Below are positions 42,310 through 51,809 of a DNA stretch of 64,000 nucleotides, in pieces. The DNA is from Devosia sp. A8/3-2 (GTDB lineage: Bacteria; Pseudomonadota; Alphaproteobacteria; Rhizobiales; Devosiaceae): positions 3,698,156-3,762,155 of the forward strand of contig CP104974.1 in assembly GCA_025452255.1 (NCBI GenBank), given 5' to 3'. Position 1 is the first letter of the stretch, and each line of letters opens with the position of its first letter. A program made the translations under genes and the position numbers. Under the pieces are notes generated by a model, which did no database searches, was not told the origin of the DNA, and saw nothing but the letters and a program-made list of their open reading frames with translations.

Positions 42310-43572
42310 CTATTGCAGGGCTTCGGCCTTCTGCTGGATCACGGCCACGACGTCTTCGGTCGGCAGTTTTTCGATCAGCATGCGCTGCAGCTCTTCGGCC
42401 GCCATTTTGGTGAACTCATTGTTCTGCGCTTCAAGCCCGGTGGGAATGCGGTCGACACCGGCAGCCGAAGCGGCGGCAGAAGCATCGATCAGCAATTGCA
42501 TATGCGGCACGGCCTTGAAGGCGGCTTCGCTCACCGCACCGGGCTTGGGAGCCGGCGAGGCGCCGAGTTCGGAATAAAGCTCCTGGAACTTCTGGCTGGT
42601 GGCGAGCTCGATGAACTCCCGGGCCAGTTCCTTCTTCTCGGCCGGCGTTTCGGAGGCCAGCGTCAGCACGTTGGACGAGCCACCCAGCGGAGGCGACAGC
42701 GGATCGGCGGCGAACTTGAGGTTCTCCTGGATCCCGGGCTCGGCGCGCTGCACGAAGCCGTTGATCCACGGCCCGTTGATACGCATGGCGACCTTGCCTT
42801 CCATGAACAGCTGGTCGGTATCGCCACCCACCATGCCGAGCGGGGTCAATTCCTCTTCCACCAGCATGCGCCAACGGTTGATGCCTTCGATAGCCTCGGG
42901 CGTGTTGATGGTCACCTTGCCCTCGGCATTGGTCCAGCGGCCGCCGGCCGACAGCACATACATCAGCACGTCATTGGTATAGCTGGAATTGGCGGTGGCG
43001 AGGTGTACGCCTGTGCCATAGACATCCTTGATGCCGTCGCCATCGCGGTCGATCGTGGTGGCGCGGGCGGCGGCCGAGGAATTCGTCCCAATTGGTGGGA
43101 ACGGCAACGCCGGCCTCGTTCAGCAAGGCTTCGTTATAGGCCGGGATATAGCCGAAATAGAGCATCATGATGCACTGGGTCTTGCTGTCCCGGTGCAGGC
43201 GCTCTGGCCGGCCCAACCGGTCAAATCCATGCCGGACTTTTCGATCCACGGACCCGTGTCTTCCAGCCAGCCGTTTTCGGCAAAGGTCTGATATTCAAAC
43301 GAGGTCAGGTGCACGATGTCGGGCGGCGCGCCGGCCGCAAACTGGGTGATCATGGCGTCGCTATAGCCATCGCGCGGCACCGTGGTGAAATCGATCTTGA
43401 CGTCGGGATGGGTGGCCTCGAACTCCTTGATCAGCAGGTCCCACCAGTCGCCATAGCCCTTTTCGCCCTTTTGCCAGGAGACGAAGCTGAGCGTGGTCTG
43501 GGCGACGGCGACGCCCGGTAGCATGATGGTGCCAGCCAGCAACAGGCTGGCCGGGGTCTTGGTAAGTTTCAT
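42310..43572 (-). CDS. Sugar ABC transporter substrate-binding protein 2 (frameshifted)
   Basis: About 420 residues. Signal peptide ASLLLAGTIMLPGVAVA. SBP_bac_1: TTLSFVSWQKGEKGYGDWWDLLIKEFEATHPD, DAMITQFAAGAPPDIVHLTSFEYQ, then after breaks near 43195 and 43085 YFGYIPAYNEALLNEAGVAVPTNWDEF, DRDGDGIKDVYGTG and GGDTDQLFMEGKVAMRINGPW. It ends QQKAEALQ, similar to LQERFLALQ of SBP1. First transporter gene after the metabolic pair of this operon. Why two receptors serve one permease pair is not evident; a broadened ligand range is a reasonable guess. Confidence 0.87.
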
Positions 43573-43595
43573 GACGTTCCTCCCGATTGTCACAG

Positions 43596-44769
43596 TTACT
43601 TGTGCATGATGGCGATGGCCTCGGCCGATGGTTCGGCGCCGATGCCAGGTGCGTCAGGGACGATGTAGCGTCCCTCCTTCACTTCGAGGGCAGTGGTGAT
43701 GTAGGGCGCGTTGCGCGCCATCACCGAGTGCTGGAATTCGTGGGCGCGGACATTTTGCAGCGTCGCGCTGGCCTGCAGGCTCGCCGCAAGGAAAATACCG
43801 GTGCCGATCGTGGCGTGTGGAATGACGGCGCGATGATGCGCCGCCGCAAACAGACCCATGCGGTGGAATGCGGTGATGCCGACATGACCCATTTCCGGCT
43901 GGATGATGGCCAGTGGCCCCGCCTCAAGCCGGCGGCGCACATCGAATACCGTGCGCCATTCCTCGCCCGCAGCGATCAGTGCCGGCGCATGTTCGGCCGC
44001 CCGGGCAATGCCCTCGATATCCTCGGGTTTGCAGACCGCTTCGAGGAACCATGGATTATACGGCAGGCATTGATGCGCCAGCGCGATGGTCTCGACGTCC
44101 GAGAGCGTCCAGTGCAGGTCGGCGGCAATCATCGCCGTCGGTCCCAGCGCCTCGCGCAATGAGCGGAACTCGGCGACCACCCCGTCATCGGCATGGGGCG
44201 AGGCAAACTTGAACTGGTTGAAGCCCTTGTCCTGCCAGCTCTTGGCAAAGGCGGCGCGCTCGGCCAGCGAGGGACCGGGAATGCCCGACACATAGGCGGG
44301 AATTTCAGTGTGGCGGATACCGCCCAGGAGCTTGGCTACCGGGGCATTGCGCAGCTTGCCGCAGATATCCCAAAGGGCGATATCCACCGCCGCCGTGGCA
44401 TCGTGGTAATAGCCGCCATCATGGCCGCGCACCCGCATCAGGTCATAAAGGTCTTCGTAGATCACGCTGACATCAGAACGGGTCGCGGCCAATGACAAAG
44501 CCCGAGAGCAGATCGTCGATGATCGCCATCACCGCGGCCGGCGCCACGATGCCATAGGTCTCGCCCCAGCCGATGGTGCCATCCACCGTTTCCGATGCGG
44601 CAGATCACCGTGCGGTCCTTGGTCGGATAGACCGTGCGGTTGCCGCCGCGGACGAAATAGCCGGCCGCATTGGTGGTTTCTGCCGGGCTTGGGCCCGCCC
44701 AGATAGGGCTCTGTCCCGGCGGGCGATCTGGATAGTGAAGCTTTCGACTGATTTGATGCGACTGGTCAT
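43596..44769 (-). CDS. Enolase-superfamily sugar-acid dehydratase (frameshifted)
   Basis: About 390 residues. The start overlaps the DHDPS-family stop (ATGA, 44766-44769). The first 90 residues (TSRIKSVESFTIQIARRD, GYFVRGGNRTVYPTKDRTVICRI, GWGETYGIVAPAAVMAIIDDLL) are spread over frames with breaks near 44705, 44590 and 44490. The barrel has FNQFKFA, IAADLHWTL (metal Asp), FLEAVCKPEDI (Glu), AAGEEWRTVF (Glu) and VIPHATIGTGIFLAAS (His). It is probably an aldonate dehydratase; the KxK pair is FKF here, so substrate assignment by analogy is unsafe. Confidence 0.8.
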
Positions 44770-45695
44770 CTTGCTTCTCCCACGGCGCGTAACGTCTCCG
44801 CCGGCTCTACTGTCAGCAGATCGGCAAGCTCGGCCAGCATCATGTCGATTTCAGCCCGGCCCCGGGCATCGAATGCCGGCAGCGGTGCGCGAACTGCTGC
44901 CGAGGTGAAGATGCCTCGCCGCACTAGCACTTCCTTGGTGAGCGCCATGCGATAGATCATCTGCACCAGAAGGATCGGTAGCGAGCGGATATAGAGCTCG
45001 CGCGCCTGTTCGGTGTTCCCAGCCGTGAAAGCCTTGAACAGGGCCGCATGCAGGTCGGTGATTTCAACGGCGGGCATCAGCGCAATGGCGCCGCGCTGCA
45101 GCTCATCGAGAACATAGCGCGAGCCGCCGCCGCCCATGACGCCGGCAAGTCGGTCGCCCGTGGCATCGATCAGCGCCGTGATGCGCGGACCCGATGGCAG
45201 CGTTTCTTCCTTGACGTAGCGGATGGCCGGCACAGCCTTGACCACTTCGGCAATCGTGGCCACCGGCAGGCCGGAGCCGACCGGCGCGGGCGCATTCTGC
45301 AGGATCAGGTCGAGGCCACTACCCGCGGCCACTGCAGAGAAGAAAGCAACAAGTGCAGTGATGTCACTCCCGACGCTGGCCGGGGCCATTACCATCGCGG
45401 CCGTCGCACCAGCGGCCTTGCCGCTCTGGCAGAAGGCAATCACCTCGGCAGGGGTTGCGGCACTGGCGCCGACGATGAAGGGTTTGCGGCCGGCCAGCGT
45501 CTTGCCCACGACTTCCACCAACGCCTGCCGTTCGTCGGCATTCAGGTGATCGAACTCGCTCGCCACACCGGGGAACACCACGCCATCCGCGCCAGCCTCA
45601 AGCGCAAAGGCCGTCACGCGTGCCATGGCGACCGGGTCGACCCCGCCTCCAGTGGCAAATGGCGTTGGTAGAACTGGCAATACCCCGAGCAACAT
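44766..45695 (-). CDS. DHDPS-family keto-deoxy-acid lyase or dehydratase
   Basis: Intact, 309 residues from MLLGVLPVLPTPF, with GGAGGG upstream. TIM-barrel DapA fold: FPGVASEFDHLN in place of the GTTGE loop, and the Schiff-base Lys in IRYVKEETLPSG. The Tyr of the usual YNxP motif is replaced: the segment reads LILQNAPAPVG, as in 2-keto-3-deoxy-acid dehydratase-type members rather than DapA. First gene of the operon and divergent from dgoK. A role in the last step of aldonate breakdown is inferred; aldolase versus dehydratase cannot be decided. Confidence 0.85.
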   Translation of the reverse strand: MLLGVLPVLPTPFATGGGVDPVAMARVTAFALEAGADGVVFPGVASEFDHLNADERQALVEVVGKTLAGRKPFIVGASAATPAEVIAFCQSGKAAGATAAMVMAPASVGSDITALVAFFSAVAAGSGLDLILQNAPAPVGSGLPVATIAEVVKAVPAIRYVKEETLPSGPRITALIDATGDRLAGVMGGGGSRYVLDELQRGAIALMPAVEITDLHAALFKAFTAGNTEQARELYIRSLPILLVQMIYRMALTKEVLVRRGIFTSAAVRAPLPAFDARGRAEIDMMLAELADLLTVEPAETLRAVGEAR

Positions 45696-45717
45696 GTTCG
45701 ACGACCCTCCTCTAGTA

Positions 45718-45754
45718 GTTCCAATATATGGAACCATCTTCTTTTATGTGGAAC
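45718..45754. promoter_or_regulatory. Operator cluster between the DHDPS-family gene and dgoK
   Basis: GTTCCA-N5-TGGAAC (45718-45734) is a perfect inverted repeat, and a second TGGAAC lies at 45749-45754, 20 bp (two helical turns) from the first. It lies 23 bp upstream of the minus-strand operon start and about 70 bp from dgoK. The layout suits an IclR-type regulator. Confidence 0.6.
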
Positions 45755-45824
45755 AACATACATGAGCCGTGCTAGCGGTCAAGTGCGACCCGAAAGGTCC
45801 ACCTGTCCCATGCAAGGAGTGACC

Positions 45825-46724
45825 ATGCTGATCGGTGTAGAATGGACGTCATCGAGTTTTGGCGCGGAACTGATCGATGATGGCGGCGCGGTTCTGGCGC
45901 AGGCGCATCACCCGGTGGGGACCAATTCGGTCACCGATCGCGGCTTTGCAGCGCGCTTTGCGGAACTGCTGCCCGCCGATTGGCTCGGACAAGCGGAGGC
46001 GGTCTATTTCTCCGGCATGGTGACGGCCCGCAATGGTTGGCACGAAACCGGCTTCGTGCCGGCCCCCGCCGGATTTGACGACCTTGCTGGCGCCGCGACC
46101 ATTGTGCCGAACGGGACTATCCCGCACATCTTCTTGCCCGGAATATCGGCGACAGGCGCGCTGCCCGATGTGATGCGTGGCGAAGAGCTCAAGGCGTTTG
46201 CGGCCGGCGACGGAATGGCCAGCGCCGTCGTGATCCTGCCGGGCGCGCACACGAAATATGTGACCATCAAGGACGGCCACATCATTGGCCTTGCGACCTA
46301 TATGGGCGGCGAAATAGCCAATCTGCTGCGCAAGGATTCGCTTGTCAGCCGGCTCATTCCGCCCGAGGCCATCGTTGACGACGCCGGCTTCGAGCGCGGC
46401 CTGCGCACGGCATGGCTCAGCGACATACCAGGCGGCCCGCTGCGCCGCATTTTTTCCATGCGCAGCCTCGTGCTCTTCGAGCGCATGCCGCCAAGCGAAG
46501 TCAGCGGCTATATTACGGGCCTCTTGCTGGGAGCCGAAATCGCCGAAGCCCGGGCCGAATGGCCCTTGCAAGAGGCGCCCGTTCTGGTCGTGGGCACTAG
46601 CCCAGAAGCTCTACGATACCATAGAGCGCTCGAGCTTCGCGGCATCGCCGCGCGATCAGTGACCGCTGCCACTGCCCCAAGTTTTGCGCGGCTGCACGCA
46701 AAACTTGCGCGCCGGCTCTTCTAA
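45825..46724 (+). CDS. dgoK: 2-dehydro-3-deoxygalactonokinase
   Basis: Intact, 299 residues; ATG 45825 follows AAGGAGTGACC. ASKHA-fold kinase of the DgoK family: LIGVEWTSSSFGAELID (phosphate loop region), YFSGMVTARNGWHETGF, and the hallmark LPGAHTKYVTIKDGHIIGLATYMGGE. Phosphorylates 2-keto-3-deoxygalactonate in the De Ley-Doudoroff route. The usual partner aldolase dgoA is not in the window; the divergent operon encodes dehydratase and DHDPS-family enzymes instead. Confidence 0.92.
   Translation: MLIGVEWTSSSFGAELIDDGGAVLAQAHHPVGTNSVTDRGFAARFAELLPADWLGQAEAVYFSGMVTARNGWHETGFVPAPAGFDDLAGAATIVPNGTIPHIFLPGISATGALPDVMRGEELKAFAAGDGMASAVVILPGAHTKYVTIKDGHIIGLATYMGGEIANLLRKDSLVSRLIPPEAIVDDAGFERGLRTAWLSDIPGGPLRRIFSMRSLVLFERMPPSEVSGYITGLLLGAEIAEARAEWPLQEAPVLVVGTSPEALRYHRALELRGIAARSVTAATAPSFARLHAKLARRLF
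46679..46706 (+). repeat. Hairpin inside the 3' end of dgoK
   Basis: AAGTTTTGCG (46679-46688) and CGCAAAACTT (46697-46706) are perfect 10-bp arms with an 8-nt loop, ending 18 nt before the dgoK stop codon is completed. It is coding sequence; an RNA 3'-end role is possible. Confidence 0.5.
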
Positions 46725-46734
46725 TTCAGCGGCA

Positions 46735-46755
46735 GAGGCGACGCGGCGCCGCCTC
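46735..46755. terminator. Terminator-like hairpin between convergent dgoK and ugpC-type genes
   Basis: GAGGCG (46735-46740) and CGCCTC (46750-46755) pair around 9 nt, with TTTT six bases further on. The gap between the convergent stops is only about 50 bp. Confidence 0.45.
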
Positions 46756-46776
46756 CGAGCGTTTTCGCCACGTCGC

Positions 46777-47859
46777 TCAGTGCAGGTCGCCGCGGTAGGC
46801 CTGCCCCTCGGCGTCGAAGAGATGGCAGTGCCGGGCATCGAAAACCGGGTTGAACCGGTCACCCATGTCGATCGGCAAATCGGTTGCCAGCTTGATGGTC
46901 AGGTCCCGGCCGAAATAGTCGGCATAGACGATGGTTTCGCCGCCCAGCCGTTCTGACCAGCCGCACCTGCGCCTGTCCACCCGGATCAGGCGCCAGGCTG
47001 CAATGCTCTGGCCGGATGCCAAGCGTCATCTTGGCGTCCGGGGTGCCGGTCGGAGCGGCCAAGGCGAGGTCCACGTTCTGGCCATTGGGGAGCCGGGCAG
47101 CACTGCCCTGCCCAGCTGCGCCGAGAGTGACCGGCAGGAAATTCATCTTGGGCGAGCCGATGAAGCCAGCGACGAACATGTTGGCCGGCCGGTAATAGAG
47201 GTCCATCGGCGCGCCGACCTGCTCGACTGTGCCATTGTTGAGCACGACGATTTCGTCAGCCGGGGTCATGGCTTCCACCGGTCATGGGTTACATAGATGA
47301 TCGTGGCCTTGAGCTGGCGGTGCAGATTGGCGATCTCGACACGGGTCGAAACGCGCAGAGCGGCGTCCAGATTGCTGAGCGGTTCGTCGAACAGGAAGAC
47401 CTTGGGATTGCGCACAATGGCGCGACCGATGGCCACGCGCTGCCGCTGCCCGCCTGAGAGCTGCTTGGGCTTGCGATCCAGCAACTCTTCCAGATGCAGT
47501 ATGCGCGCAGCATCGCGCACCTGCCGCCTGATGTCGGCCTTGGGTGTCTTGGCGAGCTTCAGCCCGAAGGCCATGTTTTCATAGACATTCATATGCGGGA
47601 ACAGCGCATAGGACTGGAACACCATCGAGATGCCGCGATCCGAAGGCGGCACGTCGTTGACCAGTTCGCCACCGATATGCAGCTCGCCCGAGGTGATTTC
47701 CTCAAGCCCCGCGATCAGCCGCAGCAGGGTGGATTTTCCGCAGCCGGACGGCCCCACGAACACCACCAGCTTCTGGTCTTTTATGTCCGAGTCGACGCCC
47801 TTGATGACGTCGACCGCACCAAATTTCTTGACGATATTGCGCAAGGTGACATTGGCCAT
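46777..47859 (-). CDS. Sugar ABC transporter ATPase, UgpC type, second copy (frameshifted)
   Basis: About 360 residues. Walker [10 protein letters not shown] with the normal follow-up [16 protein letters not shown]-loop [10 protein letters not shown], signature LSGGQRQR, Walker [14 protein letters not shown]-loop VTHD. A break near 47275 leads to [22 protein letters not shown], and another near 46960 to [20 protein letters not shown]. The end is [15 protein letters not shown]. Last gene of the GH42 operon. Compare the first copy at 37973, whose post-Walker sequence is corrupted. Confidence 0.88.
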
Positions 47860-47886
47860 GTTGCGATCCTTTTCGAACAGGGGCGG

Positions 47887-49944
47887 TTAACGGCTCTGGG
47901 CAGAGCCTGCGACGATCAGAACATCCCGTGGCGCGACGGAAATCGTTCCGTCTGCCGGCAGGATCGCATTGGTGACGATATTGCGGCCGGGGAATAGATC
48001 GGCCGGAATGGTTGCGGGCTCGCCACCATAGTTGAAGACAAAGGTCAGCGGCACGCCGTCGGTACCGAAGGATTTGCGCACGCGGATGGTCGTGGGCAGA
48101 CCCTGTGGCCGTGCCACCCCCGGCGCCATCCACGACACGTTCCACCGGGCTGGACATGGCCGGCAGATCAAGCCAGTGCCCATATAGGTGAACTGGCCTT
48201 CGCCATGCTTGTTGGTCGTCACCGCGGCCCATTGGCCGAAGAAGGGGTGATCGTAGCTGGCCAGAGCATCGGCCCCTTCCAGATCGATCATCTCGCCCCA
48301 ATGAGAACCGGTTCCGCCAAGCGTGCCCTTGAGCGGCAGCGGCTGCTTGATGGTGCTGAATTCCTGATAGGAAAACCCGGCCGCCTGCCGCAGCGGGCCG
48401 GGTGCACGCTCGGCGCGGACGCGGCCGGCTTCGTCGGTGAACCCGGTCTTGAACGTTGCCAGCACATGGCCACCCGCCGCCACATAATCGGCCGAGCGCT
48501 GCAATTGCGCATCGGATGCCACATACCGAGGCCGGCACCACGATCAGCTTGTAGCGTGACAGGTCCTCGTCTTCGGGCTGGATGAAATCGGCTTCGACAT
48601 TGAGGTCGAACAGCGACTTGTGCAGCTGGTAGAGCAGGCCCTGATAGTCGGACTTGCTCTTTTCCCGTGGCAGCATGTCGGGCGCGTGGCCGGCCTCAGT
48701 GATCGGCATGATGTCGAGCGCGGTCTGGCTGTCGCCGCTATAGAGAATGGCGACGTCATTGCGCTTGCGCAGATTGACCGTGTTTGCACCCAGACGCTTG
48801 AGCTCGTGGGCTGTGCGTTTGACTTCGGCATAGAAGCGATTGGGTTCCAGATCATGCCCCAGCACGCCGCGCCAATAGGTTTCTTGGCCCGAATGCAGGC
48901 TATGCCAATGCCAATAGGCCACCATATTGGCGCCGCTGGCGATCAGCGTGTAGACGTCGAGCCGCCCCTGCCCGTCATAGGGCGGGAATTGATGCGCCGC
49001 GTCCCAGCCGATCGACTGGGCGTTGATTTCGGTGACGAGGAAATTGCCGCCCTTGAGGCTGCGGTAGAAATCCCCGTTCAGCGCTCGGCTATGACCATTC
49101 ATATGGTCCCGGAAGCCGTGATAGGGATTGACCGCGACTCGGTCGACCAGCTTGGCGACCCCCGCCTCGTCCACGTCAACATGCAGGCCCGGCGAGAAAT
49201 TCTGCAGGATGAACTGCCCGGCCCGCGATATTCGCGCACGATTTCGGCCTCGAAGGCCGAGAAATTGGTGACGCGCTGCTTCTGCCAACGCACCCAATCG
49301 GAGCCGATAGCCCGTGCTGGCCGCGCGGTCCTGCTGCAGCAGATCTTCCTGTGTATAAATCTGCTGGCCCCAATAGGCGGTGAGCCGTGCATGGTTGAGC
49401 GCTTCGAGCGTGCCATAGCGCGCCTTGACCCAATCGACGAAGCCGATGAAGACATCGTGGTTCTGGGCGCCATAGGAGGCGGTTTCATTGTCGATCTGCC
49501 AGCCGATAACGGCTGGATGATCGGCATAATGGGTCACCATGCGGCGAATGATACGCTGGCAATAATGGCGGTAGGCGGCATGGTCGGTATCCATGTTCTG
49601 CCGCATGCCATAGCGTGGGATTTCCCGTCGATTCTGCTCGGCGAGAATCTCGGGATATTTGCGCACCATCCGGTGGGCACCGAATAGGTCGGCGTGCCCA
49701 TGATGGCCTTGATGCCGGCCTTGTGCATCGCGTCGAGTATGCGATCCATCCGGGCATGCTCGAAGGCGCCGTCATGGGGCTCCCACAGGCCCCAGCTGCT
49801 TTCGCCCAGCCGCACCACCGTCAGGCCCGCTTCCACCATCAAGGCGATGTCGGCTTCGAGCCGGTCCTCGGGCATATATTCGTGATAATAGGAAGCGCCG
49901 TAGAGGACGGTGTCGAAGTGCCAGTCTTGTGGATTTACGCTCAT
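47887..49944 (-). CDS. GH42-family beta-galactosidase (frameshifted)
   Basis: About 685 residues, normal for GH42. N-terminus YGASYYHEYMPEDRLEADIALMVEAGLTVVRLGESSWGLWEP is the family hallmark. The acid/base Glu lies in VIGWQIDNETAS and the nucleophile Glu in FLVTEINAQSIGW. The trimerisation domain follows (LDIMPITEAGHAPDM, KLIVVPASV), then a beta-sandwich ending SVAPRDVLIVAGSAQSR. Breaks near 49670, 49325, 49240, 48530 and 48140. Start ATG 49944 overlaps the permease stop. Hydrolyses terminal beta-galactosides, probably in the cytoplasm because no signal peptide is seen. Confidence 0.9.
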
Positions 49945-50820
49945 TTGACGCCTCCTGCGCCCAGATCTGCCTGCCAGAAGCGTTGCAGCAGCACAAAGGC
50001 CACCGCGATCGGCAGGATGGTTACGAATGCGCCCGTCAGCACCATGGAAAACAGCGCTCAGGCGCCTGAGCCGCCGCTGGCGGCGCTGTACCATGTCGAT
50101 AGACCCACGGTGACAGGATAGAGCTGGTCATTGGACAGCATGACCGGGGGCAGGAAATAGTTGTTCCGAGCGCCGACAAAGGACAGCAGCAGCACCGTGA
50201 TGAAGGCGGGCACCATCAGCCGGAACGCGATCTGGGTCAGAATGGTGAACTCGCCAGCCCCTTCGATCCGCGCCGCATCGATCAGCTCTGTCCGGCACGG
50301 CGCTATCGGCATAGACCCGCATCAGGAACACGCCAAGCGGGGTTGTCAGCGATGGCAAGATCACCGCCCGTGGCGTGTTGACCAGCCCCATATTGGACAG
50401 CAGCAGGAAGGTCGGAATGACCAGCGCAGTCCCGTGGATCATGATGGAGCCCGGGATGATGGCAAAGAATGCCCGGCGTCCTCGGAACTGATATTTGGCA
50501 AAGGCATAGCCGGCCGCAGTGGCAAACAGCGCCGAGCCGACCGCCGAGAGCACCGAATACCACAGCGTGTTCCACAGCCAGCGGCCAAAGATGCCGTTGC
50601 CATAGGTGAAGGTGAGCACCAGATTGTCCCAAAGCGCAAAGCGCCCGGAAAACCACAGCCCGAAGCTGGAAAACAGCGTACCGTCCGCCTTGGTGGAAGA
50701 CACCATGACGTAATAAAGCGGCAGCAGCGAATAGACGAGGAAGATGCCCAGCAAAATTGTCAGGATGACGCGCACCTGACGCATGCGCGGCGCGTTGGAA
50801 GCCGTACCGACCATTGCCAT
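49941..50820 (-). CDS. Sugar ABC transporter permease, MalG type (frameshift and internal stop)
   Basis: About 292 residues. VILTILLGIFLVYSLLPLYYVMVSSTK, LFATAAGYAFAKYQFRG and LSNMGLVNTPRAVILPSLTTPLGVFLMRVYAD lead, after a break near 50300, to the EAA segment ELIDAARIEGAGEFTILTQI and NNYFLPPVMLSNDQLYPVTVGLSTW. An in-frame TGA at 50058-50060 (after GGSGA) precedes ALFSMVLTGAFVTILPIAVAFVLLQRFWQADLGAGGVK, the expected end. The family usually reads through here, so sequence error is likeliest. Confidence 0.83.
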
Positions 50821-50821
50821 G

Positions 50822-51751
50822 CTATTTCTTCCGGTTCGCGAGATACATGCAGACATAGGAGGCAATGACCACCACCGCGCCCAACACGAAGGATGTGGCG
50901 GCGGAGTAATTGTATTCCCGGTTCACGAAGGCCGGGTCGTAGGCATACATGTTGGGCGTAAAGGCAGGGCTGACGACCTGCGGCGCCATGATGCGCAGCA
51001 GCTTTGGTTCTGCCAAACAGCTGCAATGTGCCGATCACCGAGAACACCAGCGTCAGCAGCAGCGCCGGAGCGATCATGGGGATCTTGATCAGCCGAGCGA
51101 TCTGCCAGCCCTTGGCGCCTTCAATGGCGGCCGCCTCTTCAAGGTCAGATGGAATGGCCTGCAGTGCCGAATACAAAATGATCATGTTGTAGCCGGTGAA
51201 TTCCCACGTCACGATATTGCCGATGCCGGTCAGCACCAGATTGCCGTCGAGGAAATTCGGCGGAGCAATGCCGATGGCGTTGAAGACCTGCGTGATGGGG
51301 CCGTAGGACGGGCCATAGAGATAGCCCCAGATCAGCGCGGCAATGACGCCCGGCACGGCATAGGGGATGAAAAAGCCAATCCGGAAGACAGCGCGGCCCC
51401 ACACGGTGCCCGCATCAATGATGAGCGCGAAGACCAGCGCCAGCCCGAGCATGACCGGCACTTGCACGAGGCCGAAGCCAAAGGTGCGCAGCATGCCGTC
51501 CCAGAACTTACCGTCAGAGAAAACGCGCTGATAATTGGCAAAACCCACAAAGGTATTGCTGCCCACCAGCGTCTCCCGCCAGTGCTCAATTGCAGCGCAT
51601 AGATCAGCGGCAGCACCAGGAAGACGACGAAGAACACCATGAACGGGGCGACGAACACATAGGGCGCCCATCGTTTGGTCAGTTTCAGGCGCCGGCGCTC
51701 GGCAATCGCCGGGACCGACGTGCCGACATAGTCAGGAGAATTGGTTTGCAT
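50822..51751 (-). CDS. Sugar ABC transporter permease, MalF type (frameshifted)
   Basis: About 309 residues. KRWAPYVFVAPFMVFFVVFLVLPLIYALQLS is the first helix; after a break near 51590 come NYQRVFSDGKFWDGMLRTFGF, FFIPYAVPGVIAALIWGYLYGP and the EAA loop DLEEAAAIEGAKGWQIARLIKIPM. Another break near 51010 precedes the C-terminal VLGAVVVIASYVCMYLANRKK. Its stop is one base before the next permease start. Confidence 0.85.
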
Positions 51752-51780
51752 CGAGCTGCCCTTGTCGAGCCGGAAGGTTA

Positions 51781-51802
51781 GGCAGGGCGCCAGCGCCCCG
51801 CC
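51781..51802 (-). promoter_or_regulatory. Hairpin after binding-protein gene 3
   Basis: A 9-bp GC stem on the minus strand (GGCGGGGCG with CGCCCTGCC, one G-U wobble) closed by CUGG. It begins 7 nt after the SBP stop and lies 29 nt before the permease start; no U-tract follows. Confidence 0.55.
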
Positions 51803-51809
51803 CACTGGA

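Noticed and set aside
43596-44769. Assignment of the enolase-family enzyme as dgoD because of nearby dgoK
   Set aside because: The KxK and His-loop sequences do not match DgoD closely enough; only the superfamily can be supported.
47702-49669. A long frame extending GH42 into the UgpC-type ATPase gene
   Set aside because: After about 48530 this frame is out of register; the true GH42 C-terminus and the ATPase start are in other frames.
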